Positions 39,054 to 48,441 of a stretch of 64,000 bases of DNA are shown piece after piece. This stretch comes from Flavobacteriales bacterium (GTDB lineage: Bacteria; Bacteroidota; Bacteroidia; UBA10329), in the NCBI GenBank assembly GCA_021739695.1, contig JAIPBM010000007.1:1-64000 (forward strand), in the 5' to 3' direction. The notes beneath the pieces were generated by a model. It worked only from the letters and a program-made list of their open reading frames with translations. It was not told the DNA's origin and searched no databases. The translations under genes were made by a program, and so were the position numbers. Each line of letters opens with the position of its first letter. The first letter of the stretch is position 1.

Positions 39054-40110
39054 GAAAAAGAGTTCTAAAAAAAGCGGTTCTTGGAAAAAACCTCTTGCCA
39101 TCGTTGTGGTTATTCTGATGTGTCTTGGAGGTGCTTCAGCGTGGGAAATGTATTCCATCATTTATGGCTCTAATGTGGGTCTTAGCACGGATAAGGTGTA
39201 TTTCTACATTCCCACTGGCTCAAAGTTTCAGGATGTTTCAAACGCGTTGGTCGAGCAGGGATTCATAGAAAGCCAAGCCACATTTGATTGGGTCTCAGAA
39301 CAGAAAAAATACAAGCTCAACGTGAGAGCAGGTTGTTATCGACTAAAGAATGGAATGAGCAATAACGAACTGGTCAATATGTTGCGAGCAGGATTGCAAG
39401 AACCTGTGATGGTCACATTCAATAATGTGCGTTTTAAGGAAGATCTGGCCGGAAAGGTGGGTAAGTTCATTGAAGCCGACAGCACGCAGATCATCAACCT
39501 ACTGAATAGCAATTCGTTCGTTTCCAAGTACGGTTTCAACACCACCACTTTCCTCACTATTTTCCTTCCAAACACCTACGAATTCTGGTGGAACACTTCC
39601 GCAGAGCAATTTCTAGAACGAATGACTTCCGAGTACAAGAAATTCTGGACAGCTGAACGGAAACAAAAAGCGAAAAACCTCGGATTGAGTCAATCTGAAG
39701 TGAGCATTTTGGCTTCGATCGTTCAAAAAGAAACCAACAAGAACGATGAGAAACCGACCGTTGCAGGCGTTTATCTCAACCGTTTGAGAAAAGGCATGTT
39801 GCTTCAGGCCGACCCGACTCTCGTTTACGCAAACCGCGATTTTGAAGCAAGACGTGTACTCAATAGCCACAAAGCGATTGACTCGCCTTACAACACCTAC
39901 AAATACAAAGGGTTACCGCCCGGCCCGATTTGCCTACCGAGTATTGAAAGCATTGATGCGGTGCTCAACGCCAAATCGCACAGCTATCTTTATTTCTGCG
40001 CCAAGGCAGATAATTCCGGTTACCATTCGTTTGCCACAACCTACTCTCAGCATCTTCAGAATGCACGCGAGTTTCAGCGCGAACTGAACAGAAGAAAGGT
40101 TTACAGGTAG
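39046..40110 (+). CDS. mltG: endolytic murein transglycosylase MltG
   Basis: A 354-residue inner-membrane enzyme that cuts nascent peptidoglycan glycan strands. It has a Lys-rich N-terminus, one membrane helix (about 16-34), a LysM-like region (about 50-115) and the YceG catalytic domain. Catalytic Glu229 lies in SIVQKETNKNDE. The downstream segments VYLNRLRKGMLLQADPTLVYA, DSPYNTYKYKGLPPGPI and YLYFCAKADNSGYHSFATTYSQH are all family signatures. It overlaps the acetyltransferase gene by 8 bases, and a phosphohexomutase gene follows after 28 bases. Confidence 0.95.
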   Translation: MAKKKSSKKSGSWKKPLAIVVVILMCLGGASAWEMYSIIYGSNVGLSTDKVYFYIPTGSKFQDVSNALVEQGFIESQATFDWVSEQKKYKLNVRAGCYRLKNGMSNNELVNMLRAGLQEPVMVTFNNVRFKEDLAGKVGKFIEADSTQIINLLNSNSFVSKYGFNTTTFLTIFLPNTYEFWWNTSAEQFLERMTSEYKKFWTAERKQKAKNLGLSQSEVSILASIVQKETNKNDEKPTVAGVYLNRLRKGMLLQADPTLVYANRDFEARRVLNSHKAIDSPYNTYKYKGLPPGPICLPSIESIDAVLNAKSHSYLYFCAKADNSGYHSFATTYSQHLQNAREFQRELNRRKVYR

Positions 40111-40138
40111 ATTCTATCTTCGCCCAAAATCAAACACA

Positions 40139-41548
40139 ATGGCACTCCCAATTAAATTCGGAACGGACGGTTGGCGCGCAATGATCGCCAAGGAATTCAC
40201 GGTAGAAAACGTGGCACGCGTAGCGCAAGGAACGGCCACTTGGGTTATTTCGCAAAGCTTGCCAAAGGTGGCCGTTGTAGGACACGATTGCCGTTTTGGC
40301 GGACCGCTTTTTGCCGAAACCACGGCTAAGGTTTTCCTTCAGAATGGATTTGAGGTTCATGTGGCTGAAGGTCCCGTAACCACTCCAATGGTTTCGTTGG
40401 GAGCCAAAGAATTGAAAACGGGAATTGGAGTTATCATAACTGCAAGTCACAACCCGCCTGCCGATAACGGCTACAAATTGAAGGGAAACCATGGTGGACC
40501 GCTGCTAGAAGCTGACGTGAAAGCTGTGGAGAAACTTATTCCTGACAGCATAGATTTCGAATTGGATGCCATCGATTTGGACAGTTATCGTGAAAGCGGT
40601 AAACTGAAAACGGCTGAACTGGAGGATATGTACGTTCAGAAGGTTGAAGCCAATTTTGATCTGGATGCCATCCGCAATTCAAAGATGGAATTCGCCTATG
40701 ATGCAATGTACGGTTCAGGGCAATTTGTGATGCGGAGATTATTTCCAGACATCACGTTACTGCACTGCGAGCACAATCCGTTGTTCGATGGCATTTCGCC
40801 AGAACCGATTTTGAAAAACCTGGGTGAGTTTGCCGATGTGATCAAAGTTTCGGGCGACATCGATTGCGGTCTGGCAACTGATGGCGATGCTGACCGAATT
40901 GCACTTTTTGATGGCGAAGGGAATTACGTGGATAGTCACCACATTCTGCTACTTCTCATTCATTATCTGCATAAAGTGAAAGGTTGGAATGGAAAGGTCG
41001 GAACGGGTTTTTCATCCACCGTAAAGATCAATCAGCTTTGCGAGAAGTACGGATTGGAATTGGAAGTGGTGAAGATCGGTTTCAAGCATTTGTGCGGAAT
41101 CATGATCAAGGAAGATGTGCTTGTTGGCGGTGAAGAAAGTGGCGGCATTGCTGTAAAAGGTCATATTCCTGAACGAGATGGCATTTGGAACGGACTGATT
41201 CTTTGGGAATTCATGGCGAAGTCTGGAAAAAGCCTTCGTCAGCTTATTCAAGAAATCGATGATCTTGTCGGTGAATTCGCCTTTGAGCGTAACGATCTGC
41301 GCATAGCACAATCGCTGAAAGAAGAAATTGTAGCCAATTGCGAAGCGGGCAGATACGACCATTTCGGACCTTACAAAGTTCAGCGGATTGACGACATGGA
41401 TGGTTGGAAATATTGGCTCAGCGATTCAGAATGGGTAATGATCCGCCCGTCTGGAACCGAACCTGTGCTGAGAACTTATGCCGAAGCGAAAACGAGAGAA
41501 GATGCCTTAGCTATTCTTGAGGCTTGCCGTGTTCAGATCGGGGCGTGA
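40139..41548 (+). CDS. phosphoglucomutase/phosphomannomutase family protein
   Basis: A 469-residue alpha-D-phosphohexomutase. The phosphoserine loop is TASHNPPADNGYK (Ser103). The metal loop is DGDADRIALFD, the sugar loop is GGEESGGIAV and the phosphate-binding loop is RPSGTEPVLRTYAEA. These are the four conserved parts in order. Substrate (glucose, mannose or glucosamine phosphate) is not decidable from these motifs. The KFGTDGWR start is shared with PGM/PMM and GlmM. Its 3' end overlaps by 38 bases, tail to tail, the 3' end of the minus-strand gene at 41511. Confidence 0.93.
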   Translation: MALPIKFGTDGWRAMIAKEFTVENVARVAQGTATWVISQSLPKVAVVGHDCRFGGPLFAETTAKVFLQNGFEVHVAEGPVTTPMVSLGAKELKTGIGVIITASHNPPADNGYKLKGNHGGPLLEADVKAVEKLIPDSIDFELDAIDLDSYRESGKLKTAELEDMYVQKVEANFDLDAIRNSKMEFAYDAMYGSGQFVMRRLFPDITLLHCEHNPLFDGISPEPILKNLGEFADVIKVSGDIDCGLATDGDADRIALFDGEGNYVDSHHILLLLIHYLHKVKGWNGKVGTGFSSTVKINQLCEKYGLELEVVKIGFKHLCGIMIKEDVLVGGEESGGIAVKGHIPERDGIWNGLILWEFMAKSGKSLRQLIQEIDDLVGEFAFERNDLRIAQSLKEEIVANCEAGRYDHFGPYKVQRIDDMDGWKYWLSDSEWVMIRPSGTEPVLRTYAEAKTREDALAILEACRVQIGA

Positions 41549-42329
41549 GAATGCTTTTCAAAATTCCTGATGCTCGTACTCTGATCAAGTCCGAACCTTT
41601 TGCTTCCACAATAGTCCAATCGACTCTTCCAAGTGCTGAACTTTCCGCATAGGTTTTGTCAGTGAGAACCATCGGAACATCTGTTTGAGCAGCAAGCGCT
41701 TTCTGAACATCTTCTGAGTAAATAACGATATGGGTAAGTCTCTTTTTAAGTGCGCTGAATTCTTCAGTCAGATCGAGTGTATCCAACATTGCTACTGATA
41801 CCTTCGGCCCAACCACCAGAACCTCCACTAGATTCTTAGAGTCTGTAAGACCTGTAACGTATTCTGCCAGCTCCGTGTCCGATGGGGCTTGCTCGTGCTT
41901 AGCTGGATTTCCGCTCGTTTGAGGCACTTCTCGTCCACTGGTTTCAACAAACGCAACAGTATCACCTTTAAGTTCTATCCAAGTAAGGAAGTCTTGGTCT
42001 CGCCAAGAGCGGGTGAAAAACTCAGAATGGCTTTTTGCTAAAACCACCTTTTTCTTCGCTTTCTCTTCAACCGCCTTTTTTGTTTCTTCCGAGAAAACAA
42101 TGAAAACGTCTGTTTTCTTAGTGTATTTGTTCCAAGCGCTTAGCCTACTGGAAGTACCATCGAAATGCTTTCGAATATCATCCCCAACAAATAGAACTCG
42201 GACATTTTCTGCTTCGCTCCCTATTGTACTCCTTAGCTCTTTAACGTTGATGCTGTTGTTCGGAGCTTGCGCTTGTGAGTTTAACGAAAGAGCCGAAACA
42301 AGAATTATTACACTCCAGATGTGATTCAT
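41511..42329 (-). CDS. exported protein with duplicated domain of unknown function
   Basis: A 272-residue protein with signal peptide (1-20, ending NSQA). The mature part contains two related copies of one domain. The first is about 28-130 (VRVLFVGDDIRKHF ... DVFIVFSEETKKAVEE). The second is about 160-265 (VEVLVVGPKVSVAMLD ... THIVIYSEDVQKALAAQ). The neighbouring protein at 42609-43055 has a single copy with the same pattern and the ending SDILTALGEHKVR, compared with KSILTPRSEHGKPQE here. The two genes are paralogs. I do not recognise the domain. Its 3' end overlaps the phosphohexomutase gene by 38 bases. Confidence 0.65.
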   Translation of the reverse strand: MNHIWSVIILVSALSLNSQAQAPNNSINVKELRSTIGSEAENVRVLFVGDDIRKHFDGTSSRLSAWNKYTKKTDVFIVFSEETKKAVEEKAKKKVVLAKSHSEFFTRSWRDQDFLTWIELKGDTVAFVETSGREVPQTSGNPAKHEQAPSDTELAEYVTGLTDSKNLVEVLVVGPKVSVAMLDTLDLTEEFSALKKRLTHIVIYSEDVQKALAAQTDVPMVLTDKTYAESSALGRVDWTIVEAKGSDLIRVRASGILKSILTPRSEHGKPQE

Positions 42330-42608
42330 GGTAAATGGCTTTGAGTTGGTGATTCCAAACCTAAATCATATGTATCGTTATGGAAATAGCCAAAAATGGT
42401 CAATTTAATCGTTGTTTAAAGCTCCTTCCAAGACAAATGAAACAAGAGAACAACTGGCCATAAGGATCACGAACTCAACTAAGCCAACTCAATATTTCGA
42501 TCACAGTAATACCAAAATTTACGAAAATTCAAACCAATAACCGGCTCAAAACCACATCGCTGCCAAATAAATGCACGGCATACAATAAGAAACAAGCGGA
42601 CCTAATCA
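42330..42608. other. 279-base gap between two paralogous genes
   Basis: I see no coding sequence, repeat, strong hairpin or RNA gene here. The stretch is AT-rich and should contain the promoter of the minus-strand gene ending at 41511. Confidence 0.5.
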
Positions 42609-43055
42609 TTATCGCACCTTGTGTTCACCAAGGGCAGTAAGAATATCAGATCTATTTTCGGTTGTTAGAAAGCCACTGAAATGGTTTTCTTTTATTGCCA
42701 AAAAAGTATAGCCATCAGATAGCTCATAACTAGCGTCAAAATAATTCCCGTATTCTTCTGAGATAACGACCGTACCTTTGAAAAGCTTTTCGACCTTTTT
42801 CTTGATTTTTTTGGAAAAAACGGCCACCACATCCACTTTACCTGTCAATTCGCTACAAAAATCTTCCAAAAATCCACCTTTCAAATCGTTTGCAACAACT
42901 TTGTCGTTAATAAACAGTAATCGCACGTCAGCATCATTACCTACTAGCTGGTGGATTGTGTTCAAATCAATCGAATTATCTTTTACGCTATTCTGAGCGA
43001 AAAGCATACTCACAGTTAAGATTGAAGAGAATGTCATAAAAATTATTTTTTTCAT
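42609..43055 (-). CDS. exported single-domain paralog of the 41511-42329 protein
   Basis: A 148-residue protein with signal peptide (1-20, ending MLFAQ). The single domain has IHQLVGNDADVRLLFINDKVVANDL, VDVVAVFSKKIKKKVEKLF and an ending SDILTALGEHKVR. It aligns by eye with each half of the 272-residue neighbour, including the alternation of a beta strand ('LLFI') and a basic, Lys-rich helix after a short 'FSK' strand. There is no Cys pattern or known motif. Function is unknown. It lies 17 bases upstream of the small membrane protein gene in transcription order reversed, so co-transcription is possible. Confidence 0.6.
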   Translation of the reverse strand: MKKIIFMTFSSILTVSMLFAQNSVKDNSIDLNTIHQLVGNDADVRLLFINDKVVANDLKGGFLEDFCSELTGKVDVVAVFSKKIKKKVEKLFKGTVVISEEYGNYFDASYELSDGYTFLAIKENHFSGFLTTENRSDILTALGEHKVR

Positions 43056-43072
43056 AGCGATTAGATTGTAGT

Positions 43073-43441
43073 TTACACATTCAAACTTACGGACTTCTTT
43101 TCGTTTATGGAATAGTTAAAAATAGCCCATCCAATTATGTAAGCAATCAGGTCAAAGATATCGGAAGTTACAAGTAAGCAACCTTTTGGAAGATACCATT
43201 CGAAATAAACCGAATAAACTACTAGCACCGGCAAGGTGTGCGAATGAGTCAAACGATAATTCGGCCAGAAATAGCGGTACACGGCCAAACCCAAGGTGAG
43301 CACAATGGGCAAGCAAAGCAGATCATCTAAATAGCTGTGAATAACAGGAAGGAAAATCCCAAAGCCTTTTTCCAAGGTCTGATTGATTGCGGCAAGCAAG
43401 ACAGCCAAAAGAAAAATCGGATTTGAAAGCGTTCGTTTCAT
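43073..43441 (-). CDS. small polytopic membrane protein
   Basis: A 122-residue protein with about four membrane segments: NPIFLLAVLLAAINQTL, LCLPIVLTLGLAVYRYFW, LPVLVVYSVYFEW and IFDLIAYIIGWAIFNYS. The ATG at 43441 (MKRTLSNPIFLL) is preferred over one 23 codons upstream, because it overlaps the upstream gene's stop as ATGA (43438-43441). This is a 4-base overlap typical of coupled genes. No family recognised. It could be a small VanZ-like or similar protein, but this is weak. Confidence 0.6.
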   Translation of the reverse strand: MKRTLSNPIFLLAVLLAAINQTLEKGFGIFLPVIHSYLDDLLCLPIVLTLGLAVYRYFWPNYRLTHSHTLPVLVVYSVYFEWYLPKGCLLVTSDIFDLIAYIIGWAIFNYSINEKKSVSLNV

Positions 43442-43725
43442 CCTGGTGTTGTTGCTACCATCCAAAGAAAAAACCACGTAATAGCTGCGAATATGATGTG
43501 AACGACCCAAGCGGCCCTTCGAACAATTCGCATCATAAAACCATCATCTTCTCTAATTCTGAGATAGTCATTTGCAAAAGCCTCATCTGCATGCCGTTCG
43601 CGCTCTATTTTCTCATCAAGAGAACGCTGATCCAATAGCTCGTTGCAATTGCTGCAGCGGTCCGTAGGCTGTTTGTTCCATTCGGTCCAAACTCCGCAAT
43701 GCGGACATTTTTTTTCAGTCTTCAT
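43438..43725 (-). CDS. zinc-ribbon membrane protein
   Basis: A 95-residue protein. The N-terminal zinc ribbon has two CxxC pairs, CPHC (near residue 6) and CSNC (near 24), followed by a charged helix. One C-terminal membrane segment (VVHIIFAAITWFFLWMVA) comes after the basic MMRIVRR. An alternative start 29 codons upstream adds a Cys-rich tail (QICVNCSQDC) that could be a second finger, so the exact start is uncertain. MKTEKKCPHC is the simplest choice. The stop overlaps the next gene's start as ATGA. Confidence 0.6.
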   Translation of the reverse strand: MKTEKKCPHCGVWTEWNKQPTDRCSNCNELLDQRSLDEKIERERHADEAFANDYLRIREDDGFMMRIVRRAAWVVHIIFAAITWFFLWMVATTPG

Positions 43726-43822
43726 TGAAAACAATTTGTTAAAAATAGCTGCCAAGATGCAGTCTTGCGAACAATTGACACATATTTGTGTTTCTGCAAT
43801 TCTGTCAACCATTTAACGTTTT

Positions 43823-46204
43823 ATGAGATTATTTATCACAGCAGTAATGCTGATTATCAGCATTGGAGTAAATGCCCAAACAGGCATCGTTAGTGGTAGA
43901 ATTGCGGACGCAAAAAACAACGAACCGATTCCGTTCGCCAACGTTGTCATTCAAGGGACAACCATCGGTGCATCTTCTGATCTGGATGGAAAGTATGAGA
44001 TCAAGAATATTACTCCGGGGCTTTACAACGTGGAGGTTTCTTTTCTCGGATACAAAAGCAAGGTTGAGTACGAGGTAGAGGTTTTCAATAACAAACCGGC
44101 ACAGGTCAATTTCAATCTTGAAGAGGACAGCAAAACGTTGGAAGCTGTTGTTGTGAAGGCCAATCCGTTCCAGAAGAAAGAAGAAAGCCCTGTTTCGTTG
44201 CGAACCATTGGTGTAAACGAAATTCAGCGGAATCCTGGCGGAAACAGAGATATTTCAAAAGCCCTGCAATCATTGCCAGGTGTGGCCAGTTCGGTGGCTT
44301 TCCGTAATGATCTTATTATCCGTGGTGGTGCTCCGAATGAGAACCGTTTTTACCTCGATGGCATCGAAATTCCGAACATAAACCACTTTGCTACGCAAGG
44401 TTCTTCTGGCGGACCGAACGGGTTGATCAATGTAAACTTCATCCGCGAAGTGGAATTCTTCTCCGGTGCTTTTCCTGCGAACCGCGGCAACACATTGAGT
44501 TCCGTTTTGAACTTCAAGATGAAAGATCCGCGTCAGGATCGGATCGGTGGGAATTTCACGCTTGGTTCTAGTGATGCCGGAATAACGATTGAAGGACCAA
44601 TTGCAAAAGGTCATTCGTTCATGTTCTCATATCGAAGAAGCTATTTGCAGTTTCTTTTCCAAGCAATCGGCTTGCCTTTCCTGCCAACTTATGATGATTT
44701 CCAGCTGAAGTATAAAGCTAAGATCAACGATAAGAACGAGATAACCGTTATCGGGCTTGGGGCCATCGATCAGTTCAAACTCAATTTGAGTGATAAACTT
44801 GATGAAGATCAGAAACGACTGGTTGAGATACTTCCCGTTAACAATCAATGGAATTACGCACTTGGCGTTAACTGGAAAAACTATCGTGAAAAAGGCTATT
44901 CAGAATTGGTCGTTAGCCGTAACATGCTCAACAACGAAGCATTCAAATATGCCGACAATATTGAGGTTGACACGAACCTGATCCTTAACTACAAAAGCCA
45001 AGAAATTGAGAACAAGTTGCGTTATGAAAACAATTGGCTCGATAAAGGTTGGAAGATAAATTACGGTGTCCTTTATGAATTTGCGCGATACAACAATTCC
45101 ACTTTCTCTAAAATCACCTTACCAGATGGTTCAACGGGCACTGTCGATTTCAGTTCAGCGGTTGATATTCACAAATGGGGTGCTTTCGGTCAGGTAAGTC
45201 ACTCATTTGTTCAAGGACGATTGCTGCTTTCATTGGGCGCTCGAGTTGATGGAAACAGCTACTCTACTCAAATGGCGAAGACATATGAAACATTTTCGCC
45301 CCGTTTCTCCATCTCCTACGCCATCAACGATCAACTCAATTTGAACGCGAATGTTGGACGCTATTTTCAGTTGCCGCCATACACCACGCTTGGTTTCAGA
45401 AATAATAGCGGAACGCTTGCAAACAAGGACAATGGACTCAAATACATTGCTTCTAATCATGCAGTTTTAGGTGGAGAATTCGTCACCAAAACGGGACTAA
45501 AGGTCTCGGTTGAAGGATTCTTCAAATACTGGGAGAATTATCCGTTTTTGGTTCGCGACAGCATTTCATTGGCCAACCTTGGAGCTGATTTTGGTGTGAT
45601 CGGGAATGCAGAGGTCAAGTCCGATAATCAAGGCCGCGCTTACGGAGTGGAAGTTTTGGTCCAACAAAAACTCTGGAAGAATTTCTACGGAATTCTTGCT
45701 TACACATGGGTTCGCAGCGAGTTTCAGGATTACAAAGGCGATTTCATTCCGTCATCTTGGGATGCGCAACATTTGATTTCGCTCACAGGTGGATACAAAT
45801 TCAAGCGAAACTGGGAGTTAGGTTTAAGATGGCGCTTCACAGGAGGTTCTCCGTACACACCTGCTGACGAAGAAACATCTGCCATAATTCCCGTTTGGAA
45901 TTTGAACCGAGGCGCCATTCGCGATTATTCGCAGCTGAACGGTGAAAGACTAAAACCTGCGCACTTCCTTGATCTGCGAGTAGACAAGAAATGGTTCTTC
46001 AAAAAATGGGCGCTCAATTTGTATTTGGACGTTCAGAATGTGTACGCTTTCAAGGCGCAGCAACCGCCTAGTTATGTTCTAAGAAAAGATGCTGACGGAA
46101 ATGCTCTTATCGACCCGAACGATTCATCTCGCTATCAGTTGGATAAGGTCAAAAACACCACGGGAACAGTGCTACCTTCGTTCGGGATAATTATTGAAAT
46201 TTAG
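43823..46204 (+). CDS. TonB-dependent outer-membrane receptor with carboxypeptidase-like N-domain
   Basis: A 793-residue outer-membrane transporter. The signal peptide (1-19, ending VNAQ) is followed by a carboxypeptidase-regulatory-like beta domain (about 20-105, with GIVSGRIADAKNNEPIPFANVVIQGTTIGASSDLDGKYEI). The plug comes next (about 115-225, with GGNRDISKALQSLPGVASS and NDLIIRGGAPNENRFYLDGIEIP), then a 22-strand-type barrel (about 235-793). The substrate is unknown. No partner SusD lipoprotein gene is adjacent, so it is likely not a sugar PUL receptor. Starch-independent substrates such as siderophores, peptides or vitamins are possible. Confidence 0.93.
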   Translation: MRLFITAVMLIISIGVNAQTGIVSGRIADAKNNEPIPFANVVIQGTTIGASSDLDGKYEIKNITPGLYNVEVSFLGYKSKVEYEVEVFNNKPAQVNFNLEEDSKTLEAVVVKANPFQKKEESPVSLRTIGVNEIQRNPGGNRDISKALQSLPGVASSVAFRNDLIIRGGAPNENRFYLDGIEIPNINHFATQGSSGGPNGLINVNFIREVEFFSGAFPANRGNTLSSVLNFKMKDPRQDRIGGNFTLGSSDAGITIEGPIAKGHSFMFSYRRSYLQFLFQAIGLPFLPTYDDFQLKYKAKINDKNEITVIGLGAIDQFKLNLSDKLDEDQKRLVEILPVNNQWNYALGVNWKNYREKGYSELVVSRNMLNNEAFKYADNIEVDTNLILNYKSQEIENKLRYENNWLDKGWKINYGVLYEFARYNNSTFSKITLPDGSTGTVDFSSAVDIHKWGAFGQVSHSFVQGRLLLSLGARVDGNSYSTQMAKTYETFSPRFSISYAINDQLNLNANVGRYFQLPPYTTLGFRNNSGTLANKDNGLKYIASNHAVLGGEFVTKTGLKVSVEGFFKYWENYPFLVRDSISLANLGADFGVIGNAEVKSDNQGRAYGVEVLVQQKLWKNFYGILAYTWVRSEFQDYKGDFIPSSWDAQHLISLTGGYKFKRNWELGLRWRFTGGSPYTPADEETSAIIPVWNLNRGAIRDYSQLNGERLKPAHFLDLRVDKKWFFKKWALNLYLDVQNVYAFKAQQPPSYVLRKDADGNALIDPNDSSRYQLDKVKNTTGTVLPSFGIIIEI

Positions 46205-46262
46205 AATGTCAGTTGGCGCTCTTTCCTAAGAAAATCACTAAATTTTCATACCTTCTTCCGCT

Positions 46263-46559
46263 ATGAGTGCAGGAGGACACATGATGGACATGGTTCGCAG
46301 AATGCGTGAAAATCGCGCTTTGCTCCTTGCCAAAAGGGAAAAAAGGAAGAAAGTGATTAGCGCATATAACTCTGATGCAACATATTCGGAAAAATCAATC
46401 CACTCAGATTCCAATTTGACTGATACGGATTTGATTGAAGTATTTCAGGAGATTCGTAAAAGCAAGACTTTTGAACGCAAATTGGTTATGACAAAAACCG
46501 TTGGTGTCATGATTGCCATGTTTATCCTCGTTGTGGTAGTCATATTGATATATGCGTAA
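46263..46559 (+). CDS. small membrane-anchored protein of unknown function
   Basis: A 98-residue protein. A basic N-terminus (about 10-35, REKRKKVIS) and an acidic/Ser middle part (NLTDTDLIEVFQEIRKSKTF) lead to one C-terminal membrane segment (KTVGVMIAMFILVVVVILIYA). The topology suggests cytoplasmic or peripheral anchoring. It overlaps the following 625-residue membrane protein by 8 bases. This suggests translational coupling and a role as its small partner, although nothing in the sequence proves this. Confidence 0.6.
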   Translation: MSAGGHMMDMVRRMRENRALLLAKREKRKKVISAYNSDATYSEKSIHSDSNLTDTDLIEVFQEIRKSKTFERKLVMTKTVGVMIAMFILVVVVILIYA

Positions 46560-48429
46560 ATATTTCAGCCTACTTCAATCGTGGCAAACCATCGTGTTCT
46601 GTATAGCGCTCGGTCTCTTTACGTACACAAGTTATCGCACTGCAAACCTATCGTTTACGTATGACGAAAGTTCGACCGTTTTAGAATATGTAGGGCGAAC
46701 ATACGCCTACATTTTCACGCGGGCTCCAACAGCTACAAACCATCTGCTGAACTCCGCGTCAGCGAAATTCTTCAGTTCAATCTTTCCTGCCAGCGAATTT
46801 GTTTATCGTCTTCCAAATCTGTTGGCGCATTTGGTTTACATGCTGTTTTCGGCACTTCTAGTTTCCCGCTTACGTACTGCAGAAAACACTTTCAAGATCT
46901 TTGGTTTCGTTCTGCTGAACTTCAATCCATATCTACTGGATTTCTTTTCGTTAGCACGCGGCTACGGTCTTGCGGCATGTTTTACGATGGCAGCAATCTA
47001 CTTTCTCTTCCGCTATCATCAATCGTCCAATCGATCACCGCTATTTGCATGTTTGATTTCCTGCAGTTTGGCAGTACTGAGCAATTTTACCTTACTCAAT
47101 TTCCTTCTTGCTATTAGCTGCTTCATATTTATTGACGAATGCTTTAAAACATACAACGGCAGACGATTTTCATCGTTGGTCATAAATGCAGGTTTCGTCC
47201 TTCTAACGGTGTTCTTTCTTTCGTTAATAATCTATTCTCCCATCCATGAGCTCGTTTCAAAGAACGAACTGTTCTTCGGAGGCGAAACCGGAATATGGCA
47301 AAACACCTTACTGTCCGTGATCCAAAAATCCACTTACAGCGATGATCAGCAGAAAAACTCCTTGGCTGTATTGGTTTTCCTAGTCATGTTGGGTTTATCG
47401 TGGATCTTAGCATTACCGCAAGTAACTTCTCGAAACAATTTCGGGCTTAAACTTTTACTCCTCATCTCCATTATTCTATTTGGACTGTTGGCGCAAAACA
47501 TGCTTTTTGGAACAAGATTCATTCAGGAGCGCACGGCACTTTTCCTCTATCCGCTATTCATCTCAACTGTAATTTTTTCCATTCATGAATCAACATTTTT
47601 GCACTCATGGGTGAAGAATACCATGGTTGGAATATTTGCCTTTATCATGTTTTCAAATACGCTTGCTAGCGCCAATCGCAACCACACACTCGATTGGAGT
47701 CACGAAGCAGACATTAAATTCCTTATGCACCAAATTGAGAACGAAAAGCGACCATATCAAACCAACTTTGTAGTGGACTGGCCTTATGGCGTAAGTTGTC
47801 AGTTTTACAGAGAATTGCTTGGGTATTCTTGGCTGAAAGTTGTAGAAAATCCGAGCTCGCTACCGTACAGGATTCCCGAAGAAGATAAGTTATCGATTGA
47901 TCATGTAGACGTAGAATTGGTAACGGACACTTCACGGCCATCGATCAAAACCAGCATTGAAAAACGCCTTCAGTTTGGCAACGGATTATGGCTTTTGACA
48001 CACAGAAAGCCTGATGTAACGGAGAAAGTGGTTGCGCGCAAATGGCAATCGAATAACGAATTCATTGATGGTGAGGAATATGTGACGCTGTACAACACCA
48101 ACCTTAGTGAAGCGTGGAACACAGATTCCTTATTGAACTTTCGTGTTACGCTGAAACTAAAACCAAAATGTTCTTCAGACCTGAGTGAAATATGGTTGGT
48201 CTGCGAAATTGACCAACAACGGATTGTTGTCGAAAATTGCTCATCGCAAAAGGATACGAACGGATTCCACGAGCTAAATGCATTCTACAGACAATCACGG
48301 AGTCTGCACACGGGTTATTTGAACATATATCTATTCAACCCACAAAAAGCAAAGTTGGAATTAACTGATTTTGAATTTGTGTCGATGAATTTAAAGGGCT
48401 TCCATCAGCCACCAGATCAACCTAACTGA
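46552..48429 (+). CDS. polytopic membrane protein, GT39-like
   Basis: A 625-residue inner-membrane protein. It has about 11 membrane segments in residues 8-375, followed by a soluble C-terminal domain of about 240 residues with several Cys. The first loop, TANLSFTYDESSTVLEYVG, contains the acidic 'YDE' pair in the position where GT39/PMT-type glycosyltransferases keep their catalytic Asp-Glu. RLPNLLAHLVYML and DFFSLARGYGLAACF also fit this type. A role in transferring lipid-linked sugars is therefore likely but not proved. It overlaps the 98-residue anchor protein gene and is convergent with the beta-lactamase-like gene. Confidence 0.75.
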   Translation: MRKYFSLLQSWQTIVFCIALGLFTYTSYRTANLSFTYDESSTVLEYVGRTYAYIFTRAPTATNHLLNSASAKFFSSIFPASEFVYRLPNLLAHLVYMLFSALLVSRLRTAENTFKIFGFVLLNFNPYLLDFFSLARGYGLAACFTMAAIYFLFRYHQSSNRSPLFACLISCSLAVLSNFTLLNFLLAISCFIFIDECFKTYNGRRFSSLVINAGFVLLTVFFLSLIIYSPIHELVSKNELFFGGETGIWQNTLLSVIQKSTYSDDQQKNSLAVLVFLVMLGLSWILALPQVTSRNNFGLKLLLLISIILFGLLAQNMLFGTRFIQERTALFLYPLFISTVIFSIHESTFLHSWVKNTMVGIFAFIMFSNTLASANRNHTLDWSHEADIKFLMHQIENEKRPYQTNFVVDWPYGVSCQFYRELLGYSWLKVVENPSSLPYRIPEEDKLSIDHVDVELVTDTSRPSIKTSIEKRLQFGNGLWLLTHRKPDVTEKVVARKWQSNNEFIDGEEYVTLYNTNLSEAWNTDSLLNFRVTLKLKPKCSSDLSEIWLVCEIDQQRIVVENCSSQKDTNGFHELNAFYRQSRSLHTGYLNIYLFNPQKAKLELTDFEFVSMNLKGFHQPPDQPN

Positions 48430-48441
48430 CCAAACTGACTC

